A DNA stretch of 39,981 bases from Candidatus Blautia faecavium (GTDB taxonomy: Bacteria; Bacillota; Clostridia; Lachnospirales; Lachnospiraceae), in assembly GCA_019118425.1 (NCBI GenBank), contig DWYZ01000072.1, forward strand, positions 1 through 39,981, written 5' to 3'. The notes under the pieces were generated by a model. That model was given only the letters and a program-made list of their open reading frames with translations, was not told where the DNA came from and did no database searches. This document shows, piece by piece, positions 1 through 9,283 of this stretch (its first letter is position 1; the number at the start of each line of letters is the position of its first letter). The translations under genes and the position numbers were made by a program.

Positions 1-882
1 CTCGTGTTTTTATTGATGCAGCTTGTACCTGGAGATCCGATCGTTAATTTCCTGGGAGCCAATGCAACGGAAGAACAGATCGCACATTATACGGAGCTGT
101 TCGGATATGACCAGCCAGTTCTGGTACAGTATGGAAAATGGATCATTGGTCTGTTCCATGGAGAGATGGGACGGTCCGTTTCTCTCCAAAGAGAGATATC
201 AGAAGTAATCTTCCAGAGACTGGGAGTTACCCTTACCATTGTAATTCCTGCGTTCCTTCTGGCAGTGATCCTTGGGGTAGTGCTTGGGATCATCGCAGCA
301 AAGAAAAGGGGAAGCAAGATCGATACAGTGATTTCTTTTTTCGCAAATATCGGTATGTCCATGCCTATGTTTTGGTTTGGTATGCTTTTGATCATGTTGT
401 TCGCATTAAAGCTGGGAATTCTTCCTACCTCTGGTCTGGCAGATGCATCGGATGGAACCTGGGCTTATGTATCTCATTTTATCCTTCCGGTGATCGTGCT
501 GGCGATGGGGCCTTTAGCCCAGTTTACCAGACAGACCCGTTCTTCGATGCTGGAAGTGATACGGCAGGATTATGTTACTACTGCGAGAGCCAAAGGCGTT
601 ACCAAAAGGGACCTTACTTTTAAGCATCAGCTGAGAAATGCCTTGATCCCCATCATCACAGTTATGGGCGTACAGCTGGGAGGAATGATCGGCGGTACGG
701 TATTAGTGGAAAGCATCTTTGTTATTCCAGGGCTGGGAAATTTGATGATCACTGCCATTAAGGGACGTGATTTCATGGTAGTGGAAAATGGAGTCCTTAT
801 CATAGCCATCGCGGTAGCGATCTGTAATCTGGTAGTAGATATTCTTTACGGAATCATCGATCCCAGAATCCGAAACGATTAG
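1..882 (+). CDS. Oligo/dipeptide ABC transporter permease, DppB/OppB type (5' truncated by window edge)
   Basis: Multi-TM protein with a BPD_transp_1-like region (TRQTRSSMLEVIRQDYVTTARAKG...LRNALIPIITVMG); reading frame is open to the window start. Confidence 0.93.
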   Translation, partial: LVFLLMQLVPGDPIVNFLGANATEEQIAHYTELFGYDQPVLVQYGKWIIGLFHGEMGRSVSLQREISEVIFQRLGVTLTIVIPAFLLAVILGVVLGIIAAKKRGSKIDTVISFFANIGMSMPMFWFGMLLIMLFALKLGILPTSGLADASDGTWAYVSHFILPVIVLAMGPLAQFTRQTRSSMLEVIRQDYVTTARAKGVTKRDLTFKHQLRNALIPIITVMGVQLGGMIGGTVLVESIFVIPGLGNLMITAIKGRDFMVVENGVLIIAIAVAICNLVVDILYGIIDPRIRND

Positions 883-911
883 TTGGGACAACGAAAAAGG
901 AGATACATAGA

Positions 912-1814
912 ATGAAGAAAATTTGGAAAAAAATCAAAAACTCCCGGATCGTAAAGGTATTGTTTGCCAGGAAAGCGGTTGTAGTGTGTATCGTTATTTT
1001 GCTTATTATGGTCCTGGCGGCAATTTTCGCTCCGTTAGTTGCGCCTTACGATCCCTACCAGCAGGATCTGCGGAATATGCTGATGGGAATATCACCGGAA
1101 CATCTTTTAGGTACAGATTCTATGGGACGTGACCTTTTATCCCGTATCATCTACGGGGGAAGAGTATCCTTTACCGTAGGCTTGGTATCTGTGCTTGTAG
1201 CAGGCGGTCTGGGCATGATCCTTGGGCTTATTGCCGGAATGGCGGGAGGCATCATTGACTCCATCATTATGAGGATCATGGACGCCATGATGTCTGTTCC
1301 TATGATCATTATGGCTTTGTTTCTCGGAAGCATTCTGGGAAAAGGACTTGGAAACATCTGTCTTGCGATCGGAATCAGTATGATTCCCAGCTATGCCCGT
1401 GTTACAAGAGGTCAGGTGCTCACTGTCCGTGAAATGGATTATATCACAGCGGGAACCCTATGCGGAGCATCGAAACTGAAAAATACCTTGCTGCATATTC
1501 TGCCGAACTGTATTTCATCCAACATCGTATTAATGACCATGAACCTTGGCAATGCCATTTTAAATGAGGCTGCGTTAAGCTTCCTGGGAATGGGAATCAA
1601 TCCTCCCACAGCCAGCTGGGGAAGCATGGTAAACGACGGCTACACCTATATGAGCTCCAACCCGGTTATCGCCATTGCGCCGGGTGTGTTTATCATGATC
1701 ACGGTTCTTTGCTTTAATATGGTAGGCGATGCCCTCAGGGACGCTATGGATCCCAAGCTTAGAGGAACATTGGGCAAAAAGAGAAAAATAAGAAGGAAAA
1801 AGGCAACAGCATAG
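912..1814 (+). CDS. Oligo/dipeptide ABC transporter permease, DppC/OppC type
   Basis: LLGTDSMGRDLLSRIIYGGRVSFTVG and AALSFLGMGINPPTASWGSMV motifs; follows the DppB-like gene. Confidence 0.94.
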   Translation: MKKIWKKIKNSRIVKVLFARKAVVVCIVILLIMVLAAIFAPLVAPYDPYQQDLRNMLMGISPEHLLGTDSMGRDLLSRIIYGGRVSFTVGLVSVLVAGGLGMILGLIAGMAGGIIDSIIMRIMDAMMSVPMIIMALFLGSILGKGLGNICLAIGISMIPSYARVTRGQVLTVREMDYITAGTLCGASKLKNTLLHILPNCISSNIVLMTMNLGNAILNEAALSFLGMGINPPTASWGSMVNDGYTYMSSNPVIAIAPGVFIMITVLCFNMVGDALRDAMDPKLRGTLGKKRKIRRKKATA

Positions 1815-1828
1815 AAAGGATAAGCATT

Positions 1829-2806
1829 ATGGCAGAAAAATTATTGGAAATTGAAAATCTCTGCGTAGAATACAATACGGAAATCGCCACGGTGTATGCA
1901 GTGAACGGGCTCAGCTTATCATTAAATTACGGCGAGACACTGGGACTGGTGGGAGAGACCGGAGCCGGGAAGACCACGACCTGTCTGAGCGTGATGCGGC
2001 TGCTGCCGGAGGGGATTGGAGAAGTGACAGACGGAAGGATCATTCTGGACGGACATGATATGATGGCTCTTCCGGAAGAAAAAGTAAGAGATCTCAGAGG
2101 AAATACGGTATCCATGATCTTTCAGGATCCCATGTCCAGCCTGAATCCGGTTATGACAGTAGGGGATCAGATCAAGGAAGTTTTAAAGATCCACAACAAA
2201 GACATGCATAAGAATGAACTGGACAAGGCAGTGGACAATATGATGGAAATGGTAGGCATACCTGCCAACAGAAAAAATGAGTATCCTCATGAATTTTCGG
2301 GAGGAATGAAGCAGAGGATTGTGATCGCCATTGCTTTGGTGTGTGAGCCTAAGCTGATTCTGGCAGATGAGCCTACTACAGCTTTGGATGTGACTATCCA
2401 GGCACAGATGCTGGGACTGATCAATGACCTTCAAAAACGTCTGAACACAGCCATGATCCTGGTAACCCACGATCTGGGCGTTGTGGCGCAGACCTGTGAA
2501 AAGGTGGCGGTCATGTATTCAGGAGAGACAGTGGAGATCGGTCTGGCAGAGCATATTTTCGGAGGAAAATATCTTCATCCATATACAAGAGGACTGTTTA
2601 ATGCCATTCCCAAGCTGGATTCGGATACGCACCGTCTGGAAACGATCGAGGGAATGATCCCTGATCCTACGGTGAAGATCGAAGGCTGCCGCTTCGCAGA
2701 CAGATGCAGGCATGCGACAGCTGCGTGTAAGCAGGCCCCGCCTATGGTGGAGGTAGAAAAAGGTCACTTTATAAAATGTCATTTGTTTAAAAATAACAAA
2801 GGCTGA
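1829..2806 (+). CDS. Peptide ABC transporter ATP-binding protein, DppD/OppD type
   Basis: Walker A GETGAGKTT, signature FSGGMKQR, Walker B LILADEPTTALD, C-terminal CRFADRC oligopeptide-family motif. Confidence 0.95.
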   Translation: MAEKLLEIENLCVEYNTEIATVYAVNGLSLSLNYGETLGLVGETGAGKTTTCLSVMRLLPEGIGEVTDGRIILDGHDMMALPEEKVRDLRGNTVSMIFQDPMSSLNPVMTVGDQIKEVLKIHNKDMHKNELDKAVDNMMEMVGIPANRKNEYPHEFSGGMKQRIVIAIALVCEPKLILADEPTTALDVTIQAQMLGLINDLQKRLNTAMILVTHDLGVVAQTCEKVAVMYSGETVEIGLAEHIFGGKYLHPYTRGLFNAIPKLDSDTHRLETIEGMIPDPTVKIEGCRFADRCRHATAACKQAPPMVEVEKGHFIKCHLFKNNKG

Positions 2807-2825
2807 CTGCATGGGAGGAACATAG

Positions 2826-3785
2826 ATGGAAGATAAAGTATTAATAGAAGTCAAAGATCTGAAGAAATATTTTAAGACCTCTAAGGGAATGCTCCATGCA
2901 GTGGACGGACTGAATTTTAAAATAAAGAAAGGAACCACACTGGGAGTGGTAGGAGAGTCCGGATGCGGAAAATCCACTCTTGGGCGAGTACTCCTCCATC
3001 TGCATGAGCCTACATCCGGGCAGATCATCTACGATGGAGAGGACATTACGCATTATACGTCCAAGCAGCTTGTGGAAATCCGAAAGAAAATGCAGATGAT
3101 TTTTCAGGACCCCTCTGCGTCCCTGGACCCCAGAAAAAATGTAAGGGATCTCATTGGAGAGCCGCTTAAAAACTTTAAAGCATGTAAAAACAAAGAGGAA
3201 TATGAAGCCCGTGTCCGCGAGATCATGAAAACAGTAGGACTGGCGGAGCGCTACGAGGAAAGCTATTCTCACGAATTGGACGGCGGACGAAGGCAAAGGA
3301 TCGGTATTGGACGAGCACTGGCTATGAACCCGGAATTTATCGTCTGCGATGAACCGGTGTCAGCTTTGGACGTGTCCATTCAGGCCCAGGTTTTGAATCT
3401 TTTAATGGATCTTCAGGAAGAAAAGGGACTTACCTATATTTTTATTACCCATGATCTCAGTGTAGTAAAGCATATCAGCCATGAGATTATTGTTATGTAT
3501 TTGGGCCAATGTGTGGAGTATGCGAAGACGGAAGATTTGTTTAAAAAGCCTCTTCATCCCTATACCCAGGGACTTCTCGATGCGGTTCCTGTCCCGAGTC
3601 TCACAGGAAAGAAGCTTTCCACAGAAGTAATGAAAGGAGAGCTTACCAGCCCGATCGAGCCGAAGCCAGGCTGCCGTTTCGCAAACAGATGTCCTCATGT
3701 ATCGGATAAATGCAGAGGAAGGGATATTCCCCTGCAGGAAGTGGAGCCAGGACATTACGCGGCATGTACACTGTTTGAAAAATAG
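2826..3785 (+). CDS. Peptide ABC transporter ATP-binding protein, DppF/OppF type
   Basis: Walker A GESGCGKST, Walker B FIVCDEPVSALD, C-terminal CRFANRCPH. The signature motif reads LDGGRRQR. Confidence 0.95.
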   Translation: MEDKVLIEVKDLKKYFKTSKGMLHAVDGLNFKIKKGTTLGVVGESGCGKSTLGRVLLHLHEPTSGQIIYDGEDITHYTSKQLVEIRKKMQMIFQDPSASLDPRKNVRDLIGEPLKNFKACKNKEEYEARVREIMKTVGLAERYEESYSHELDGGRRQRIGIGRALAMNPEFIVCDEPVSALDVSIQAQVLNLLMDLQEEKGLTYIFITHDLSVVKHISHEIIVMYLGQCVEYAKTEDLFKKPLHPYTQGLLDAVPVPSLTGKKLSTEVMKGELTSPIEPKPGCRFANRCPHVSDKCRGRDIPLQEVEPGHYAACTLFEK

Positions 3786-3861
3786 CCGCATGCCAGACCC
3801 GGACCACGCATCAGCTGCGTGGCCGCGGGCAGTATAAAACCACAAATTATAGGATGGCGTC

Positions 3862-3890
3862 TTGACAGCAAGGGATAAGAATGATAACAT
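3862..3890 (+). promoter_or_regulatory. Putative sigma-70-type promoter (TTGACA - 17 nt - TAACAT)
   Basis: TTGACA at 3862-3867 and TAACAT at 3885-3890 in the gap upstream of the first CocE/NonD hydrolase. Confidence 0.6.
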
Positions 3891-3922
3891 TAGTACAACG
3901 TTATACTAAAACGTTGCACTAA
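3890..3922. promoter_or_regulatory. Putative operator: near-perfect palindrome TTAGTACAACGTTATACTAA followed by direct repeat AACGTTGCACTAA
   Basis: 20-bp palindrome centred on AACGTT, with adjacent 13-bp direct repeats AACGTTATACTAA and AACGTTGCACTAA overlapping the -10/start region. Confidence 0.6.
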
Positions 3923-3974
3923 GACGTAGAAAACAATAATACGGCAGAAAGCCATTATGCGGGAGGTGAGAGTA

Positions 3975-5657
3975 ATGACACCAGAAATGGAATTAGAATT
4001 ACGAAGGATTCGGGAAGAATTCGGGAAATGCAGGGTAAAACCCACATATGAAATAAAAACCTGCGGAGAAGAGATGCTGGAGATGGAAGACGGGGTTAAG
4101 CTTCGTACCATTATCTACAGGCCGGACAGAGAAGGCCCGGCACCTACGATCGCAGTGAGGACCTGTTATCCGGATAATGATCAGGTGTACCGGGCTACAG
4201 CAGAGGAATACTGTAAAAGAGGATACAACTATATTTATCAGTACTGCCGGGGAACCGGCGGATCCCAGGGAGAGTGGGAGCCGAACGTAAACGAGAGGGC
4301 GGACGGAAAGACGACTATAGATTGGATCGCCGCCCAGGACTGGGTGGGAAATATAGGATACTGGGGCTGTTCTTATTTATCCCTTACCGGGTGGCTGATC
4401 GCCGATATCCTTCCGGATAAAGTAAAGACCATGTATCTTACACATTACGGCGCCCAGCGGTTTGTGTCTGCTTACCAGGACGGTATGTTCCGTCACGATG
4501 TGCTTACTTCCTGGACTATGGAAAACGCAGGCTTTCCTGTTGACGCGGATTATCTAAGCTCATGCATGTACCGTCCTCAGGTGGAAGTGGACGAGGCTCT
4601 GTGGGGAAAAAAGATTCCCTGGTACCGTGACTGGATCACAAGCACAGACCGGGAAGATACTTACTGGAATACAGGATTTTGGCAGCTCTTAAAGGAGATT
4701 CCTAAAAGGGTTAAAGTGCCTCTTTATGTAGGAGAAGGCTGGTATGACCATCATCTTGCTTCTGCCATTGAGACCTATCTGTCTTTATCTGAGGAATGCA
4801 GAGAAAAAAGCCGCTTCCGCATCGGAGCCTGGGATCATGGTTTCCAGATCAAGCTTGCGGACAGGCAGGGAGAGCATTTTGATAATGACGATACATTAAA
4901 TTCTTTTTATTGGTTCCAGGAGCTTCTGGAAGAAGAAAAAACGCCGGAGGCATCTATCGATTACTATATCATCGGAGCGGACCAATGGCATCACAGAAAA
5001 AAATTCCAGCTGGAAAACAGGAAGGAACTGCGGCTGTATATCGGGAACGGAGAGGAAGGAACCTATAAGTTAAAGGCTTCCAATGACGGACAGGGAAGCC
5101 TGCTGTCATGGAAATTCGATCCGGAACATCCGGTAATGACACATGGGGCAGAATCTCTCTTGGCAACCAAGGAAGAGCAGGGAAGTCTCCTTCAGCCGGA
5201 ACCTGGATACAGGGAGGATGTGATCTCCTGCATATCTGAACCTTTTGCCAGAGATGTGACCATAATGGGGAAAATGCAGGCAGTGCTTACTGTCTCGGCT
5301 AATGTGGAGGACACGGCCTTTGTGGCAAAGATCATGGAGGTCAGGGAAGACGGAAAAGCCTATAATATGCGCACCGGGATCACGACTTTGGCTTATCGGG
5401 GACACAGCGGAAAAAGGCAGACCTACGAGCCGGGAGAAAAGGTGAGGATCGCCATTGACACCTGGGAGCTTGCCTGGATGATTAAGAAGGGCTCCAGGAT
5501 CAGGATCGACCTTACCTCCTCCGATTTTCCACAGTACAGTGTCCATAGCAATTATCCGGGATGCTGGGCGGAACAGAAAAATGTCCGGGAGGCGGTACTG
5601 CAGGTTTACTTCGGAGGGTATGAGGAATCTTATTTAAAGCTTCCTATCCTGGAATGA
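3975..5657 (+). CDS. CocE/NonD family hydrolase (X-Pro dipeptidyl-peptidase S15-like alpha/beta hydrolase)
   Basis: Nucleophile region GYWGCSYLSLTGW, GEGWYDHH, C-terminal RIRIDLTSSDFPQYSVHSN typical of the CocE family. GGGAGGTGAG precedes the ATG at 3975, so the ORF-track start at 3957 is likely too early. Confidence 0.88.
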   Translation: MTPEMELELRRIREEFGKCRVKPTYEIKTCGEEMLEMEDGVKLRTIIYRPDREGPAPTIAVRTCYPDNDQVYRATAEEYCKRGYNYIYQYCRGTGGSQGEWEPNVNERADGKTTIDWIAAQDWVGNIGYWGCSYLSLTGWLIADILPDKVKTMYLTHYGAQRFVSAYQDGMFRHDVLTSWTMENAGFPVDADYLSSCMYRPQVEVDEALWGKKIPWYRDWITSTDREDTYWNTGFWQLLKEIPKRVKVPLYVGEGWYDHHLASAIETYLSLSEECREKSRFRIGAWDHGFQIKLADRQGEHFDNDDTLNSFYWFQELLEEEKTPEASIDYYIIGADQWHHRKKFQLENRKELRLYIGNGEEGTYKLKASNDGQGSLLSWKFDPEHPVMTHGAESLLATKEEQGSLLQPEPGYREDVISCISEPFARDVTIMGKMQAVLTVSANVEDTAFVAKIMEVREDGKAYNMRTGITTLAYRGHSGKRQTYEPGEKVRIAIDTWELAWMIKKGSRIRIDLTSSDFPQYSVHSNYPGCWAEQKNVREAVLQVYFGGYEESYLKLPILE

Positions 5658-5678
5658 AAGAAAGCCAAGAGGTGTCTT

Positions 5679-7385
5679 ATGAATAAGAAAGAAGAGCAGA
5701 CCGCCAGGTTAAGAGCCTTGTACGCAGAGCTGCCTAGTACATATAAAAAGGAAGAGATTATAAAAGAAGAGATCATGCTTCCCATGGAGGATGGCGTAAG
5801 GCTTCGCACAGTCTTTTGGAAACCGAAAGGGGTAAAGGCTCTTTCCGTGATCGTCACCAGGAGCTGTTATCCTTCCCAGGAAGCAGAGATGGAAGTCCAT
5901 GGAGAAGAGTGCGCGTTAAGAGGCTTTGGCTTTGTCGTCCAATGGTGCAGGGGGACGAACGGCTCAGAGGGTCAGTGGGAACCGAATACCTATGAGCGCC
6001 AGGATGGCCTGTGTACCATGGAGTATCTGTCAAAAAAGAAGGAGATAAAAAATATCGGTTACTGGGGAAACTCTTATCTGGCCTCCACCGGCTGGTGCAT
6101 GGCGGATAAGGTTCCGGAAAAGGTAAAAAGCATGTATCTGGGCGTATATGGAACGGACCGGTATGTGTCGGTTTACCAGGACGGTTTATTCCGCCAGGAT
6201 ATTTTTACCTGGTGGAGTATGGAAAACGCGGGAGTGCCTATAACGGCAGACTACCTGCAATCCTGCAGATACCGCCCTCAGACAGAGGTGGACGAAGCGC
6301 TTTGGGGGACCCGCCTTCCCTGGTACAGAGATTGGATCACCAATACAGATGAGGACTCAGATTACTGGTCCCGTAAAGGATTCTGGAGAATGATGCGTGA
6401 CATTCCCCAAAAGACAAAGATCCCGGTTTTTATCCGGGAAGGGTGGTACGATCATCATCTGGGAAGCGCTGCGGTGACCTGGGAGAGACTGGGGAAAGAG
6501 AGCAAAGAACACAGTACCTTGCAGATCGGTCCATGGAGGCACTTTTATGATTACGTGCTGGAAGGGCAAAAAACAGAGAATATAAAAGATGACAGTGTTT
6601 CTTCTGTCCTTTCCTGGTTTGAGGAGACATTAAAAAAAGAGAGAAAGCCGGAAAAGAAATGTGAGCTTTATGTGATCGGCGCGGACAGGTGGATAACCGT
6701 CAGAGATCCAAAGGAGCTTGACACAAAAGAAATTATCCTGCATTTAGACGCGGCAGAAGGGAAAAAGGAAGCAGGCAGACTTAAAAGCAGTCCGGGAAAA
6801 ACAGGAAAAGTTTCCTATATATATGACCCGGAGGATCCGGTGCCTTCTCATGGAACGGAATCCTGCTTTAAATCCCGAAAGGAAATAGGAAGCCTTTTCC
6901 AGCCCAAAGAGGGATATCGGGAGGATGTGGCAAGCTTTGTGTCAGAACTTTTAGAAGAGCCGGTCACGATCCTTGGAAAGATGGAGGTTTGTCTGTGGGT
7001 TAGCTCTGATGCGGAGGATACGGCTTTTACGGCAAAGATAATGGAAGTTTTTGCAGATGGAAGCTGCGTCAATATAAGAGGAAGCATCACGACTCTGGCG
7101 TATCGGAACGGATCAGTAAAAAGGCAGGCCTATCGTCCCAATGACAAAGTCATGGTCCGCATAGAAATGTGGCCCGTGGGCTGGCGGACTAAGAAAGGAT
7201 CCAGACTGAGAGTGGATATCTCTTCTTCTGATTTTCCTCAGTACGCCGTCCATACCAATTACCCGGGAATTTGGTCCCGGCAGGAGAAAAGCAAACGCGC
7301 CGGACAGACGATTTATACCGGAGAAGGACAGGATTCCTGTCTTAAGATTCCGGCGGCAGATATAGATCATTTAAGCAACAAGTAA
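5679..7385 (+). CDS. CocE/NonD family hydrolase, tandem paralogue
   Basis: GYWGNSYLASTGW, REGWYDHH, RLRVDISSSDFPQYAVHTN; clearly homologous to the upstream gene along its length. Confidence 0.88.
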   Translation: MNKKEEQTARLRALYAELPSTYKKEEIIKEEIMLPMEDGVRLRTVFWKPKGVKALSVIVTRSCYPSQEAEMEVHGEECALRGFGFVVQWCRGTNGSEGQWEPNTYERQDGLCTMEYLSKKKEIKNIGYWGNSYLASTGWCMADKVPEKVKSMYLGVYGTDRYVSVYQDGLFRQDIFTWWSMENAGVPITADYLQSCRYRPQTEVDEALWGTRLPWYRDWITNTDEDSDYWSRKGFWRMMRDIPQKTKIPVFIREGWYDHHLGSAAVTWERLGKESKEHSTLQIGPWRHFYDYVLEGQKTENIKDDSVSSVLSWFEETLKKERKPEKKCELYVIGADRWITVRDPKELDTKEIILHLDAAEGKKEAGRLKSSPGKTGKVSYIYDPEDPVPSHGTESCFKSRKEIGSLFQPKEGYREDVASFVSELLEEPVTILGKMEVCLWVSSDAEDTAFTAKIMEVFADGSCVNIRGSITTLAYRNGSVKRQAYRPNDKVMVRIEMWPVGWRTKKGSRLRVDISSSDFPQYAVHTNYPGIWSRQEKSKRAGQTIYTGEGQDSCLKIPAADIDHLSNK

Positions 7386-7435
7386 ACTGTAAAAACCGGC
7401 AGGATATGCCGTTGAAAAGATAAGGAGAAAACAGG

Positions 7436-8803
7436 ATGAAAAAAATTGCGATCGGCGGAGGCCAGGGCTTTTGGGGAGATTCCCCGGACGCTGCGATTCA
7501 GATGATCCGGGATGGAAGCATCCAGTATATGGCCTGCGATTATTTAGCGGAGCTGACCCTTTCCATTATGGCAAAGCAGCAGCTAAAAAATCCGGAAAAA
7601 GGCTTTGCCCCGGATTTTGTAACCCGGATCTTAAAGGAAGCGGGAAAGGAAGCCTGGGAAAAGAAGATCCGCCTGTGTACAAACGCTGGAGGAATGAATA
7701 TTTCCGGCTGCGTGGACGCGATCAAAAGCTGGGCGGAAAGTGAAAGCATGAAGGGATACAAGATTGGCTATGTGACAGGGGACTCCATAAAAGAAAAAAT
7801 CCCCCAGCTTTTAAAAGACGGCTGGACTTTCCCTAATTTTGATTACGATGGAAATTTTAACGACATTGTAGACAAAATCTATAACTGCAATGCTTACATC
7901 GGTCATGAAGGAATCGAACAGTGTATCGCGGACGGAGCCGATGTGGTAGTCACCGGCCGCGCGGCGGACAGCGCTTTATTCCTGGCGCCTCTTTCCTATG
8001 AATTTGGATGGGCAGATGACGACTGGGATAATCTTGCCAGAGGGATCATGGCAGGTCACCTCCTGGAATGCGGAGGCCAGGGCTCCGGCGGAAATTATAT
8101 GTACGACTGGAGAAGCGTGCCTCATATGGAGGATCTGGGCTTCCCTATCGCGGAGCTGACAGAGGATACCTTTGAGATCACAAAGACGCCTGGTTCCGGC
8201 GGCATCATCTGCGAACAGAGCTGCAAAGAGCAGTTTCTTTATGAAGTTTTAGACCCGGCAAATTACATCACACCGGATGTAAATGTGGATATCAGCAAGG
8301 CAACCATCACCCAGGCAGGGCCGGACAGAGTGCGGATCGGAAATATCCACGGAAAGAAAAAACCGGATACCCTGAAGCTCTGCGTAGGCTATCATAAGGG
8401 CTGGAAAACGGTATCCATGTTAAGCTTCGCATGGCCGGACGCATATGAAAAGGCCAAATACTGCGGAGAGATCATTATGAAAAAGATGAAAAAACGAGGC
8501 ATGAAAGCGGATGACGTCCATATCAGCTACATCGGCCTGAACAGCCTGCACCTGGGAGTGGCGGATATGAGTGAGGAGGCCCTGAAAAATCTCAATGAAT
8601 GTGTTCTGCGTATTGCGGTATTCAGCGAAGATAAAAATGAATGCGCGAAGATCATACCGGAGATCAGCCCGATGCAGCTTAACGGACCTCCCGGAGCCTC
8701 CTTCTTTGGAGGAAGGGCGCATGTACAGGAGGTAATGGCCCTTTGGCCCACTACAGTACCCAGAGATGCGCTGGATATACAGTCTCATATTCTGGAAGTG
8801 TAA
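7436..8803 (+). CDS. Acyclic terpene utilisation AtuA family (DUF1446) protein
   Basis: IGGGQGFWGDSPDAAIQM start, VVVTGRAADSALFLAPL, HLLECGGQGSGGNY: AtuA/DUF1446-like. Confidence 0.85.
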   Translation: MKKIAIGGGQGFWGDSPDAAIQMIRDGSIQYMACDYLAELTLSIMAKQQLKNPEKGFAPDFVTRILKEAGKEAWEKKIRLCTNAGGMNISGCVDAIKSWAESESMKGYKIGYVTGDSIKEKIPQLLKDGWTFPNFDYDGNFNDIVDKIYNCNAYIGHEGIEQCIADGADVVVTGRAADSALFLAPLSYEFGWADDDWDNLARGIMAGHLLECGGQGSGGNYMYDWRSVPHMEDLGFPIAELTEDTFEITKTPGSGGIICEQSCKEQFLYEVLDPANYITPDVNVDISKATITQAGPDRVRIGNIHGKKKPDTLKLCVGYHKGWKTVSMLSFAWPDAYEKAKYCGEIIMKKMKKRGMKADDVHISYIGLNSLHLGVADMSEEALKNLNECVLRIAVFSEDKNECAKIIPEISPMQLNGPPGASFFGGRAHVQEVMALWPTTVPRDALDIQSHILEV

Positions 8804-8806
8804 ACT

Positions 8807-8863
8807 GTGAAAGTTCACTTTCACATCTGCCATGATTGACGCGGCAAGTGTGCCAGAAGGAGG
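8807..8863 (+). repeat. Start-codon-proximal repeat element, copy A
   Basis: GTGAAAGT-TC-ACTTTCAC hairpin (8807-8824), then ATCTGCCATGATTGACGCGGCAAGTGTGCCAGAAGGAGGA; shares sequence and layout with 8870-8931, 22313-22375 and 37097-37176. Confidence 0.8.
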
Positions 8864-8869
8864 AATGTT

Positions 8870-8931
8870 TGGAAGCAAACTTCCATATCTACCATGATTG
8901 ACGCAGTAAAGTGCGTCGGAAAGGGGAAAAA
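8870..8931 (+). repeat. Start-codon-proximal repeat element, copy B
   Basis: TGGAAG-CAAA-CTTCCA hairpin (8870-8885), ATCTACCATGATTGACGCAGTAAAGTGCGTC with GACGCA/TGCGTC stem (8900-8917), then GGAAAGGGGAAAAA up to the ATG at 8932. Confidence 0.85.
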
Positions 8932-9261
8932 ATGCCAGAGATTTATTTAAATGATATCGCCCACGGACGCAGCGGGGATAAGGGAGATACCAGCAATGTT
9001 TGCGTATATGCGAGAAAGCCGGAGTATTACGAGATTATAAAAAGAGAGGTAACCCCGGAAAAGCTCCATGAATATTTTGGAGATATGGTCAAAGGAGAGA
9101 TCACCCGGTACGAGGTGCCAAGCCTTGGAGGCTTTAATTTCGTTATGAAGCACGCTCTCGGAGGCGGGGCGACCATGAGCCTTCGTCTGGATTCTCTTGG
9201 AAAGTCTATGGGAAGCGCGGTGATGCGCATGAAGATCCATGTGGAGGATGGAGAGATATAG
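8932..9261 (+). CDS. Small AtuA-associated protein (AtuA-like ferredoxin-fold / AtuA C-terminal-domain type)
   Basis: YLNDIAHGRSGDKGDTSNVCVYAR, GGGATMSLRLDSLGKSMG; directly follows AtuA. Start set to ATG 8932 because the track's GTG at 8911 lies inside the repeat hairpin. Confidence 0.8.
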   Translation: MPEIYLNDIAHGRSGDKGDTSNVCVYARKPEYYEIIKREVTPEKLHEYFGDMVKGEITRYEVPSLGGFNFVMKHALGGGATMSLRLDSLGKSMGSAVMRMKIHVEDGEI

Positions 9262-9283
9262 GACATAAAGAAGGAGGACGAGA

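Noticed and set aside
3786-3840. GC-rich hairpin (CCACGCA-TCAGC-TGCGTGG) as terminator of the ABC transporter genes
   Set aside because: Stem is good but there is no U-tract; function left undecided.
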